A DNA stretch of 6,895 bases from Dehalococcoidia bacterium (GCA_022866185.1 JALHUG010000026.1:1-6895); one strand, 5' to 3'. Counted from the stretch's first letter, positions 1-6,726 are shown. Translations and numbers: made by a program. The notes: a model not told the origin generated them from the letters alone.

Positions 1-809
1 ACCCCGAGACCGAGATCATCGGCATGTACATCGAGGGCCCCCGCGACGGCCGCCGCTTCTTCGATGTTCTGCGAAGGGCCACCCGCCTGAAGCCGGTGGT
101 GGTGTGGAAGGGTGGCCAGACGGAGGCCGGCGCCCGCGCCATCCACTCCCATACCGCTGCCCTGGCCACCAAGGAAGCCCTCTGGAACGCCGCCATGCGC
201 CAGGCTGGCGCCATCACCGCCGACAGCCTGGAGGAGACGGTGGACGTGGTGAAGGGTCTGCTCTACATCAAGCCTGGCACCGGCCGGCGAGTGGGGCTGG
301 TGGCCATGACCGGCGGCCAGTCGGTAGTCATCGCCGATGCCTTCGGTCGGGCCAACCTGGAGGTGCCCCTCCTCACGCCCGCTTCCTACGAGGAGCTGGC
401 ATCCTTCTTCAACATCATCGGCGGCAGCTACCGCAACCCCCTGGACGCTGGCGGCACCCTCTCCATGGGCTTCCGCCTGGACCATCTGCAGCGCATGCTT
501 GACATCCTGGAAAAGGACGCCAACATCGACGCCGTCGTCTTGGAGTCGGCGGCCACTTTCCTGCGGGGCCGCAGGCTCATGAGCGCCACCCTGTCGGATC
601 AGGTTCTGAACCTCTTGGCGGACTACAGGGAGCGCTGTCCGAAGCCATTTCTCATGATCCTCCAGCCGGGACACCTAGAAGGGGAGATGGTGGAGATACG
701 CAGCGAGTTCCTGGAGCGAGGCATCGCCACCTTCGCCAGCTTCCAGCAGGCGGCCAACGCCCTGAGCAAGGTCATAGGCTACCACCGCTTCCGCGCCGGG
801 CTGGACTAG
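1..809 (+). CDS. Acyl-CoA synthetase (NDP-forming) / acetate-CoA ligase alpha-subunit-like protein, 5' partial
   Basis: The reading frame is open from the window edge (first full codon at 3, reading PETEIIG before the Met at 24), so the gene begins upstream and the Met at 24 is internal. Visible motifs, numbered from that Met: YIEGPRDGRRF (2-12), KGGQTEAGARA (29-39), SHT (42-44), MTGGQS (95-100) and NPLDAGG (138-144). These are the end of the CoA-binding domain and the succinyl-CoA-ligase-like flavodoxin domain of ADP-forming acyl-CoA synthetases, which convert acyl-CoA + ADP + Pi to acid + CoA + ATP. By family analogy His43 is the likely phosphorylated histidine. The usual SHTG is SHTA here, with Ala replacing a normally small Gly. 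The chain stops at 807-809 with no ATP-grasp domain, so the nucleotide-binding part is missing, encoded elsewhere, or a separate subunit upstream. The family call is firm; the substrate is unknown. Confidence 0.82.
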   Translation, partial: PETEIIGMYIEGPRDGRRFFDVLRRATRLKPVVVWKGGQTEAGARAIHSHTAALATKEALWNAAMRQAGAITADSLEETVDVVKGLLYIKPGTGRRVGLVAMTGGQSVVIADAFGRANLEVPLLTPASYEELASFFNIIGGSYRNPLDAGGTLSMGFRLDHLQRMLDILEKDANIDAVVLESAATFLRGRRLMSATLSDQVLNLLADYRERCPKPFLMILQPGHLEGEMVEIRSEFLERGIATFASFQQAANALSKVIGYHRFRAGLD

Positions 810-885
810 CCGCCTGATCGTGGGGCCCGCCACCACTTATGCGCCCAAAGACCACGTGCGGCCCGTTCTCCCTCCATCGTTCGGC

Positions 886-1045
886 AACTAGGACGAGCGC
901 GCTGCTGAGATTCTTCGCTCCGCTCGGAATGACGCTGGGCCACGATGTCACCCTGAGCACAGCGAAGGGTCTCACTCCAGATGGCACACTACGCCCGGGT
1001 GGCGCTGCAACTCGGCGGTAGAACAAACTAGGGCGAGCGCGCCGC
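886..1045. repeat. Direct repeats (20 nt) framing an inverted-repeat element
   Basis: The 20-mers at 886-905 and 1026-1045 match at 18 of 20 positions; both start AACTAGG and contain CGAGCGCG. They sit outside the inverted repeat at 907-973 and enclose 120 bases in all. The arrangement could be a short dispersed repeat with flanking duplications, or two copies of a short repeat unit. I see no transposase and no longer terminal inverted repeats. The near-identity is directly visible; a mobile origin is inference. Confidence 0.55.
907..973. repeat. Imperfect inverted repeat, dispersed intergenic element
   Basis: The 28-nt arm at 907-934 and the arm at 946-973 are reverse complements at 20 of 28 positions, with an 11-nt spacer. 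The left arm includes TTCTTCGCTCCGCTCGG and the right arm CCCTGAGCACAGCGAAGG. Sequences of this type are widespread intergenic repeats in environmental bacterial genomes. Their translation (VIPSGAKNLSS on the minus strand) is a familiar spurious ORF product. Its function is unknown; a hairpin in RNA or a REP-like element is plausible. Confidence 0.65.
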
Positions 1046-1096
1046 GGGCAAGGAATCATTGCCAGCCGCCTTCGATCTTGCTCCTTTTTTCACAAC

Positions 1097-1124
1097 TTGC
1101 ACAAATCCTGCCAATTGATATAAT
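1097..1124 (+). promoter_or_regulatory. Sigma-70-type promoter with extended -10, for the PAS/LuxR gene
   Basis: A -35-like TTGCAC at 1097-1102 is followed after 16 bases by a perfect TATAAT at 1119-1124. TG at 1116-1117 gives an extended -10 (TGATATAAT). Transcription would start near 1131, leaving a leader of about 30 nt with an AAGGAG site. The AT-rich stretch stands out against GC-rich surroundings. The same nonamer recurs before the gene at 4402. Confidence 0.7.
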
Positions 1125-1141
1125 AATGGCCACAATCCCCC

Positions 1142-1147
1142 AAGGAG
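1142..1147 (+). promoter_or_regulatory. Ribosome binding site of the PAS/LuxR gene
   Basis: AAGGAG matches the anti-Shine-Dalgarno sequence and lies 13 bases before the ATG at 1161. The spacing is rather long but workable. No other in-frame start lies nearer, and the N-terminus it gives (three Arg followed by a hydrophobic segment) is a sensible membrane start, which supports 1161. Confidence 0.6.
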
Positions 1148-1160
1148 ATTTAGGCCCCCA

Positions 1161-4094
1161 ATGTCTGGTCTTAGATCAGCGCGTGGCCGAGTCATCCTGG
1201 TAGGCGTGGTGCTAGCCGTAGTCCTCGCTGGCACCGCGACGGTAGCCGAGGCGCAGCCAAGCGAGCTGGCCGGTGACATCGCGGCGGCAGACCGCGCCGC
1301 AAAAACCACCCTCTGGCTCGTCATTGGCCTCAGCGCTCTCGCCTTCGTGGTGACCGCTGGCGCGGCGGCGCTTGCGGTGGCGGTCGGGCGCCCGCTGGCC
1401 GCACTGCGGGCAAGTGCCAGGGCCATAACCTCCGGCGACGTGAAGGCGAGGGTCAAGGCATCTAGCTCTGAGAGAATGGCCTCTCTCACCCGTGGCGTCG
1501 GTGAGGTGGCGGATGCCCCATCGCCGGAGACGGAAGAATACATCGCTATTACCAACCTGACCGGCGACATAATTGCGAGGCTGGATAAGAATGGCAACTG
1601 GGCCTTCCTCAACGACGCCGCCTGCCAATTCTTCGGAAAGCCGAGAGAGGAACTCCTGGGTGCCGACTCCAGAGCCTTCGTCCATCCCGACGACCTAGAG
1701 TCGACTGCCCAGTCCATCCGAGAGACGAGGGCAAGGAAGGCGCTGACAACGGGGTTCGTCAACCGCCAGATCACGCCCACGGGAACCAGGGTCGTGCAAT
1801 GGAACGGCTATCCCCTCTTCGACGAGGAGGGCCAGTACGCCGGAGTCCAGATTACCGGTCACGACATCACCGAGCGCAAGCGGGCGGAGGAGGCGCTGAG
1901 GACAAAGGATTGTGCCATCGAAGCGTCCATCGAGGGCATCGCCTTGGCTGACCCTGAAGGCAGCCTGACCTACGTGAATCCCTCCTTGCTGAAAATGTGG
2001 GGATATGACCATGACAGCGAGATGCTGGGAAAGCATGTTGCAGAATTCTGGCAGGCCAAAGAGAAGGCTCGCGAGGTGGGAAGAGCATTGCGTGATAGGG
2101 GGAGTTGGGTAGGCGAACTAGTTGCTGTGAAGAAAGACGGCTCAACGTTCGATGCCCAGCTTTCCGCAACTACGGTTACAGACCCGGCTGGCAGGCTTAC
2201 TTGCATCATGGGTTCATTCGTGGACATCACTGAGCGCAGGCGGGCGGTGCAGGCGCTGCGGGAGAGCGAGGAGGGCCACAGGGAGCTTAGCGACAGCATC
2301 ACCGATGTCTTCTTTGCCATGGATAGAGACTCCAGGTACACTTACTGGAACAAAGCCTCTGAGAAGCTTACCGGGATCTCAGCCGGCGATGCGATCGGAA
2401 AATCTCTGTACGAGTTGTTCCCCGAGGTTAAAGGGACGAAGGCCGACACGTTGTACCAGGAGGTCCTAAGAACGCGAGAGCCTCGGAGTTTCGTGAATGA
2501 GTACCAGATTAAAGGCAAGAACTTCTCCTTCGAAATCAGCGCCTATCCCTCTAAGACCGGCCTCTCAGTCTTCGTCAAAGACATCACCGAGCGCAAGCGG
2601 GCAGAGGAGGCGCTGCGAGAGAGCGAGGAGCGATACCGCACCCTATTCGAGCAGGCGCCAGACTCAGTTCTCCTCATTGACGGGGAGACCGGAGCACTGG
2701 TGCAGTTTAACGACAAGGCGCATGAGACCCTCGGCTATACCCGCGAGGAGTTAGAGAAGCTCAAGATACCCGACTTTGAGGCCATTGAATCCCCAGAGGA
2801 AGTAGCCAAGCACATCAGGCGAGTCGTCGAGGAGGGGGCCGATATTTTCGAGACGAAACACAGGACAAAGAGCGGCGAGATACGTGACATCGAGGTAAGG
2901 TCCAGGGCTGTTTCCGTCCGCGGCAAGGGCTTCAACCAGGCCCTATTCCACGACATCACTGAACGCAAGCGGGCGGAAAACCTGAGCCGTACCCAACGCG
3001 ACTTGGGTCTGGCGCTCGCCGCTACGAGTGGCCTTGAGGAGACGCTACGTCTATGCTTTGAAGCCGCCATTCGCGTCTCGGGGATGGACTGCGGCGGTGT
3101 TTATCTTGTTGACGAGACCTCAGCGGAGCTGGAGCTTGCATTTCACAGAGGACTGTCGTCTGGCTTTGTGAAAAGCGTGTCGCACTACGATGCAGACTCG
3201 GCGAACGCATGCCTGGTTATGGCGGGCAAGCCAATCTACGGTCGACATCAAGAACTAGGTGTCCCCTTGGATCAAGCCGAGACTCAGGAAGGCCTGCGCG
3301 CCATCGCCGTCATTCCAGTACCCCACGACAATCGGATTATCGGCTGTCTCAACATCGCCTCACATACCCTTCATGAGGTGCCCGATTATGCCCGCGCTGC
3401 GCTCGAGACCGTAGCCACGCAAATCGGAAACGCCATCAGCCGCTCAAAGATGGAGGAGGCGCTGCGCGAGTCGGAGGAGAAGTACCGCAAGCTGGTAGAG
3501 GACTCCATCGATGGGATAATGGTTGCTGAGGGCTCCGAGATAGGGTTTGTGAATCAGGCAGCGCTCAAAATGTTCGGCTGCCAGAGCGAAGAGGAGGTGG
3601 TGGGTCGGCCGTTCACCGACTTCGTGTCAGCAGAGTACCGAGAGATGATGGCGGAAAGGGGTTACGCTAGGGACAGGGGGGAAAGGGGCCCCGACCGGTA
3701 CGAGTTCAAGGCACTGCGCAAGGATGGCAGCGAGTTCGATGCTGAGGTCTCCATAAGCAGGGTAGGTTACCAAGGAAAGGTCCTGCGCCAGGCGATAGTC
3801 AGAGACATCAGCGAGCACAAGCGGGCGGAGGAAGCGCGGCAGAAGGCCAGGGAGGAGCTCGAAAGCAGAGTGGAGCGCCGGATGCAGCAGGCGAACGACC
3901 ACGGGCTGACCTTCCGCGAGCTCACGGTCCTCCATCTGGTGGCGGCCGGCGAATCGGATAAGGAGATCGCGGCCGTACTGGGCATCAGCCCCCTCACGGC
4001 TCACAAGCACCTCGCGAATATCCTCGAGAAGATGGGCGCCGCCTGTCGCACGGAGGCGGGCGTGCGCGCTCTCAGGGAAGGACTGCTCGACTAG
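1161..4094 (+). CDS. Membrane-anchored multi-PAS/GAF sensor with C-terminal LuxR-type HTH
   Basis: The 977-residue protein has a short basic N-terminus, a hydrophobic segment (11-29, ending in a possible AEA|Q signal-peptidase-like site), a polar loop of about 20 residues, a second TM segment (51-75) and a HAMP-like stretch (about 76-100, RPLAALRA...GDVKARV). Then come PAS1 (about 124-239), PAS2 (248-358), PAS3 (370-478), PAS4 (487-602), GAF (about 608-762), PAS5 (771-887), a charged coiled-coil-like linker (886-910) and a LuxR/GerE helix-turn-helix (about 913-977, with LTFRE, GESDKEIAAVLGIS, TAHKHLANILEKMGA and RTEA). Each PAS ends in the typical D-I-T/S-E-[RH]-[KR]-RA linker. No histidine kinase, receiver or cyclase domain is present, so this is probably a one-component transcription regulator that senses in the membrane or cytoplasm; the extracytoplasmic loop is too short for a sensor domain. 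It has its own promoter and is flanked by non-coding repeats. Ligands and targets cannot be read from sequence. Confidence 0.9.
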   Translation: MSGLRSARGRVILVGVVLAVVLAGTATVAEAQPSELAGDIAAADRAAKTTLWLVIGLSALAFVVTAGAAALAVAVGRPLAALRASARAITSGDVKARVKASSSERMASLTRGVGEVADAPSPETEEYIAITNLTGDIIARLDKNGNWAFLNDAACQFFGKPREELLGADSRAFVHPDDLESTAQSIRETRARKALTTGFVNRQITPTGTRVVQWNGYPLFDEEGQYAGVQITGHDITERKRAEEALRTKDCAIEASIEGIALADPEGSLTYVNPSLLKMWGYDHDSEMLGKHVAEFWQAKEKAREVGRALRDRGSWVGELVAVKKDGSTFDAQLSATTVTDPAGRLTCIMGSFVDITERRRAVQALRESEEGHRELSDSITDVFFAMDRDSRYTYWNKASEKLTGISAGDAIGKSLYELFPEVKGTKADTLYQEVLRTREPRSFVNEYQIKGKNFSFEISAYPSKTGLSVFVKDITERKRAEEALRESEERYRTLFEQAPDSVLLIDGETGALVQFNDKAHETLGYTREELEKLKIPDFEAIESPEEVAKHIRRVVEEGADIFETKHRTKSGEIRDIEVRSRAVSVRGKGFNQALFHDITERKRAENLSRTQRDLGLALAATSGLEETLRLCFEAAIRVSGMDCGGVYLVDETSAELELAFHRGLSSGFVKSVSHYDADSANACLVMAGKPIYGRHQELGVPLDQAETQEGLRAIAVIPVPHDNRIIGCLNIASHTLHEVPDYARAALETVATQIGNAISRSKMEEALRESEEKYRKLVEDSIDGIMVAEGSEIGFVNQAALKMFGCQSEEEVVGRPFTDFVSAEYREMMAERGYARDRGERGPDRYEFKALRKDGSEFDAEVSISRVGYQGKVLRQAIVRDISEHKRAEEARQKAREELESRVERRMQQANDHGLTFRELTVLHLVAAGESDKEIAAVLGISPLTAHKHLANILEKMGAACRTEAGVRALREGLLD

Positions 4095-4121
4095 CAGGGA
4101 CGCCAGCATCGCGCCTGCCGC

Positions 4122-4306
4122 CCTTATGGTCATTGACTAGATAACTCGACAAAAGGCAGGGCTGTCCGCCTTGCGGACTCCGCCTTCAGCGGAGAAGCCC
4201 TGCAGCTACGACTCTGCCCGCCCTCCATTTCGTAGCTGCAGACCTTTAGGTCTGCCTCTAAAGGGCGACCAGTAGCGTCGTACCACTTGGTCAATGACCA
4301 TCAAGG
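4122..4306. repeat. MITE-like or structured element with terminal inverted repeats
   Basis: ATGGTCATTGAC at 4126-4137 is a perfect reverse complement of GTCAATGACCAT at 4290-4301. Pairing extends outward through CCTT (4122-4125) and AAGG (4303-4306) if C4302 is bulged, giving 16 pairs. The enclosed DNA is filled with further hairpins (4156-4255). There is no ORF for a transposase and I see no clear target-site duplication. The element may be a small non-autonomous mobile element or a large structured RNA or terminator region. It accounts for most of the 4095-4401 spacer. The stretches 4095-4121 and 4307-4380 hold nothing I recognise. Confidence 0.55.
4156..4255. repeat. Composite three-module hairpin repeat, copy 1
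   Basis: Module 1 is a three-way-junction fold. The outer stem is GCAGGGCT (4156-4163) with AGCCCTGC (4196-4203). It encloses GTCCGC/GCGGAC (4164-4169 with 4173-4178) and TCCGC/GCGGA (4179-4183 with 4189-4193). Module 2 is an 11-bp perfect stem, TGCAGCTACGA (4201-4211) with TCGTAGCTGCA (4230-4240), around an 18-nt loop. Module 3 is GCAGACC/GGTCTGC (4238-4244 with 4249-4255) with a TTTA loop. Neighbouring stems overlap by three bases. A diverged copy with the same order lies at 6792-6872. It is a dispersed repeat family of unknown role. Confidence 0.65.
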
Positions 4307-4380
4307 CTGGAGCCTACGCAAAAATCGGTATGGACTGCCGGCGTCCGCTCGACTAGAATAACGTGGGTAATTCCCCCGTA

Positions 4381-4389
4381 TGATATAAT
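4381..4389 (+). promoter_or_regulatory. Extended -10 promoter element before the unknown-pth operon
   Basis: TGATATAAT combines a TG extension with a perfect TATAAT (4384-4389) and is identical to the -10 region before 1161. No good -35 hexamer is visible at the right distance (ACGTGG at 4361-4366). Initiation would fall near 4396, only about 6 bases before the ATG at 4402, so the transcript would be almost leaderless. Confidence 0.55.
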
Positions 4390-4401
4390 GCAGCGATTGC
4401 T

Positions 4402-6105
4402 ATGTCAGGATTCGGTCGCGATCCCAGCCGTCAGCGTCCCGGCCCGCCCGAGCAGGGCAGCTCTACTGGTGCAGACTCAGCGCCGGAGCAGCGCTATCGC
4501 CTGGCCGTGGTGGATGCTCAAGGCGGCGAGCACTGCGGCCAGGCCATCCTCAGCCAAGACTGGCACCCACAACTAGGGCAACTGGCGGACGACGACTTCT
4601 GCATCGTCATCCTCAGCGAGCGGCCGTCTGGCTCCCTGGGCCCCATCGCCGTCGGCGTAGCCGTTTGTGCGCCAGGCGAGGCGGTCCACGGTGGGCCTCG
4701 CCTGCGGGAGACAGCCACCGCCTATAAGGTGCGGGAGAAGGAGAGGCAAGCGCCAGACAGTGAGGAAACGCTCGCCCTCTCGGCGAGCGCCATGACCGCC
4801 CTGGCCAGCGGCCAGCTCGTGGCGAACCCGCCCCTGGAGATCGGCCCCGCCGATATCTTCTCGCCTCACGAGAAGGCACCGCGCTTGGATGTCCTGGCCC
4901 AGGCCCTGCTGGCCCAGCGAGCGGCCCAGCCCTACCTGCACAGCCTGGCAGTCGCCCTGGCCGCGCCCGCCGACGCTGCCCCCAGCGCTGGCTTGGCCGA
5001 GCTGCTGCCTGCCCTGAGCCAAGCCCTGACGGTGGCGCAGGAGAAAGCGCCGCGCCTTCCAGACCTCCTGACCGACATGCCACGAATAGCCAGCGCCCTG
5101 GAGAGTCTGTCCTCCCTGAGCGAAGCCACGACCACCGCAACCTTCGCCGAGGCCGCTTCCCGCCTGTATTCCAGCCCCAGCGACCTGGCCGAAGACATCT
5201 ACCTCTGTCGTGCCCTGACTGAGAGCCCGAATGAGGCCCGCAAGGCGGCGCGCATGCGGCGCTTCATCATCGAGGCGGCGGTGCCCGAGAGCGAGCCCGA
5301 ACTGGCCATCGATCGCACCCTCGTCTTGGAGGAGCTTTCCTTCGTCACCCTGGTGGCCGAACCACACCGCTGGGCCGCCATGCGGGCCGCCTTCGAGCGC
5401 TTCCGCCACCGCTATCAGTCTGCCTATCTGAAGCATCACCATCGATACTGGGAGGCATCCCTGACCCTCCACGCCCAGCTCATGGACCTTGTCTCCCACG
5501 TTCAGGCCCTACGCCGCCTGAATACCCTCAGGGAGCTGGGGCCGCCCTTGGGTGAGGAGGCCCTGGCCGATTACGAACAACTGCCTCAGAGCATCGGCGC
5601 CTGCCTGCTGTCCGCCAGTCTGGAGCGAGAGCCGGGGGAGGCTGCCCGCTGCTCGACCTGCGGCATCTCCCTGAACGACGAGCCGCCCTGGGAGGACGTC
5701 CAGCGGCTGAGGCGTCGTCTGGAGAGGGCCATCAGCCAGCAGTTGCAGCGCCTATCCTCCAAGGCGGTGAAGCAGATCCTGGCCACCAGCGGCGATGCGC
5801 GGGTGGAGCAGTTTATCCAGCTTGTGCAGGCCAGCCAAGCCCGCTCCCTGGCCGATGTCCTCGACGACGAGCTTCTGGGCTTCCTGCGCCGCCTCCTGGT
5901 AGAGGCGCACGTGAAGTCTCTGCTGTCCCCCGTCTTCGCCAAGTTGCAGGAGCCGATCCCCGACCTGAGCGAGGAGGTGGTGGAGGACATAGCCGAGAAA
6001 GTGGCCCGCGTCATCCACGATGCGTTCACCACCAGCCAGCAGGCCCTCCCCGAGAATACGTGGCCCCAACTGCCTTCTGGCACCAGCAAGCGTTCGCCCG
6101 TATGA
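4402..6105 (+). CDS. Uncharacterised 567-residue helix-rich protein, coupled to pth
   Basis: I do not recognise a named family with confidence. Residues 1-30 are Pro/Gly/Ser-rich and probably disordered. Residues 31-115 look mixed alpha/beta (RYRLAVVDAQ, FCIVILSE, PIAVGVAV). From about 120 to 545 the chain is Ala/Leu/Glu/Arg-rich and predicted mostly helical. Aromatic/basic helices stand out at 322-350 (FERFRHRYQS, HHHRYW), and a single CxxC (Cys417/Cys420) precedes charged helices at 429-460. There is no signal peptide, TM segment or Walker A motif, so it is likely cytoplasmic. The C-terminal layout (aromatic helices, CxxC, long charged helices) loosely recalls the tails of large DUF6079/PglY-type ATPases, but the ATPase is absent and this is a weak guess. 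The start at 4402 is preceded by an in-frame stop at 4381 and has no Shine-Dalgarno, but it lies just after a -10 element. The stop overlaps the pth start (ATGA), indicating a shared operon. The frame is sustained for 1.7 kb and the G+C-rich codon use matches pth. Confidence 0.8.
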   Translation: MSGFGRDPSRQRPGPPEQGSSTGADSAPEQRYRLAVVDAQGGEHCGQAILSQDWHPQLGQLADDDFCIVILSERPSGSLGPIAVGVAVCAPGEAVHGGPRLRETATAYKVREKERQAPDSEETLALSASAMTALASGQLVANPPLEIGPADIFSPHEKAPRLDVLAQALLAQRAAQPYLHSLAVALAAPADAAPSAGLAELLPALSQALTVAQEKAPRLPDLLTDMPRIASALESLSSLSEATTTATFAEAASRLYSSPSDLAEDIYLCRALTESPNEARKAARMRRFIIEAAVPESEPELAIDRTLVLEELSFVTLVAEPHRWAAMRAAFERFRHRYQSAYLKHHHRYWEASLTLHAQLMDLVSHVQALRRLNTLRELGPPLGEEALADYEQLPQSIGACLLSASLEREPGEAARCSTCGISLNDEPPWEDVQRLRRRLERAISQQLQRLSSKAVKQILATSGDARVEQFIQLVQASQARSLADVLDDELLGFLRRLLVEAHVKSLLSPVFAKLQEPIPDLSEEVVEDIAEKVARVIHDAFTTSQQALPENTWPQLPSGTSKRSPV

Positions 6106-6701
6106 CCGGCCCCTTCCTCGATGTTCGCCTCGTGGTGGGCCTGGGCAACCCCGGGTCGGCCTACGCTACCCATCGCCACAACGTGGGCTTCTGGTGCGTC
6201 AAGCGACTGGCCAGCAACTGGGGCATTCGCTTCAAGAGCAGCCGCTGGGCCAGGGTGGGCGAGGGGCAGGTGGATGATCAGCCCGTGGTGCTGGCCAAGC
6301 CTCGCACCTTCATGAACCGCAGCGGCGATGCGGCGGCCAGCCTCCTCCAGCGCTACAACCTATCGCCGCAGCAGATGCTGGTCATCTGCGACGACCTTGA
6401 GCTGCCGGCGGGGAGGATCCGCCTGCGGCCAAGCGGCAGCGACGGCGGCCACAACGGCCTGCGCGACATAATCTACGCCATCGAGAGCGAGGATTTCCCC
6501 CGCCTGCGCATCGGCATCGGCCGACCGCGCACGGCCGCAGGCGAGCCCGTCACCCACCCGCTCGTCGTCGCCAAGTACGTCCTGGGCGAGCCCGAGCCCG
6601 AGGAACAGGAGGCGCTGGAGGCAGCGGTGGAGCAGGCGGCAGAGGCGGTGGCGTGCATCCTGCGAGAGGGGCTGGCGGCGGCCATGAACCGCTATAACTA
6701 G
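6102..6701 (+). CDS. pth: Peptidyl-tRNA hydrolase
   Basis: Pth cleaves the ester bond of peptidyl-tRNAs released prematurely from ribosomes, recycling tRNA in the cytoplasm. The 199-residue product has the full bacterial Pth signature: GLGNPG (13-18, Asn16), HRHNVGF (24-30, catalytic His26), TFMNRSG (69-75, Met71-Asn72), a CDDLELP stretch (96-102, Asp97 likely matching the Asp that activates His) and GGHNGLRDI (115-123, Asn118), followed by RLRIGIGRP (134-142). Length matches the family (about 190-200). A GTG at 6060 would extend the ORF by 14 residues. I prefer the ATG at 6102 because it forms an ATGA overlap with the upstream stop and puts the VVGLGNPG strand at the normal distance from the start. 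No strong Shine-Dalgarno is seen, consistent with translational coupling. All key residues are intact. Confidence 0.95.
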   Translation: MTGPFLDVRLVVGLGNPGSAYATHRHNVGFWCVKRLASNWGIRFKSSRWARVGEGQVDDQPVVLAKPRTFMNRSGDAAASLLQRYNLSPQQMLVICDDLELPAGRIRLRPSGSDGGHNGLRDIIYAIESEDFPRLRIGIGRPRTAAGEPVTHPLVVAKYVLGEPEPEEQEALEAAVEQAAEAVACILREGLAAAMNRYN

Positions 6702-6726
6702 AAGCAGTTTCAAAATTCTCTCTACA

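Larger units (their letters stand above)
810..1160. other. Non-coding spacer with repeats and promoter
   Basis: This 351-base spacer contains no convincing gene. Positions 810-885 hold nothing I recognise. Positions 886-1045 hold a repeat-framed inverted repeat, listed separately. Positions 1046-1096 contain a weak GGCAA/TTGCC hairpin (1047-1051 with 1059-1063) and a T6 run at 1085-1090 that lies too far from it to be a clear terminator. Positions 1097-1147 hold the promoter and ribosome binding site of the PAS/LuxR gene. Small ORFs across the spacer, on both strands, read through the inverted repeat and look spurious. Confidence 0.75.

Noticed and set aside
772..1059. Minus-strand 95-codon frame in the first spacer
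   Set aside because: Its translation includes VIPSGAKNLSS, a familiar spurious product of the inverted repeat at 907-973, and the frame overlaps the end of the acyl-CoA synthetase gene.
1047..1090. Possible intrinsic terminator before the PAS gene
   Set aside because: The GGCAA/TTGCC stem (1047-1051 with 1059-1063) is only 5 bp and the T6 run begins about 20 bases later, too far for a normal intrinsic terminator.
1028..1780. Minus-strand 250-codon open frame over the start of the PAS gene
   Set aside because: It is antisense to the TM and PAS1 region and has a Ser/Ala-rich translation without motifs; the + strand gene has promoter, RBS and clear domains.
4122..4306. CRISPR array, tRNA or rRNA in the structured spacer
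   Set aside because: The repeats are inverted rather than regularly spaced direct repeats, and no cloverleaf with a T-loop or anticodon arm, or rRNA signature, can be drawn.
4388..4576. 62-codon frame starting at ATG 4388
   Set aside because: Its start codon lies inside the TATAAT element, it has no RBS, and it overlaps the longer 4402 frame with no recognisable content.
4573..5499. Minus-strand 308-codon open frame
   Set aside because: It lies fully antisense to the 567-residue ORF, has a low-complexity Gly/Gln/Arg-rich translation with no recognisable domain, and is expected by chance in GC-rich DNA opposite a real gene.
6060..6101. GTG at 6060 as the pth start
   Set aside because: It would add 14 residues atypical of Pth and overlap the upstream gene by 46 bases; ATG 6102 gives the standard length and an ATGA coupling.
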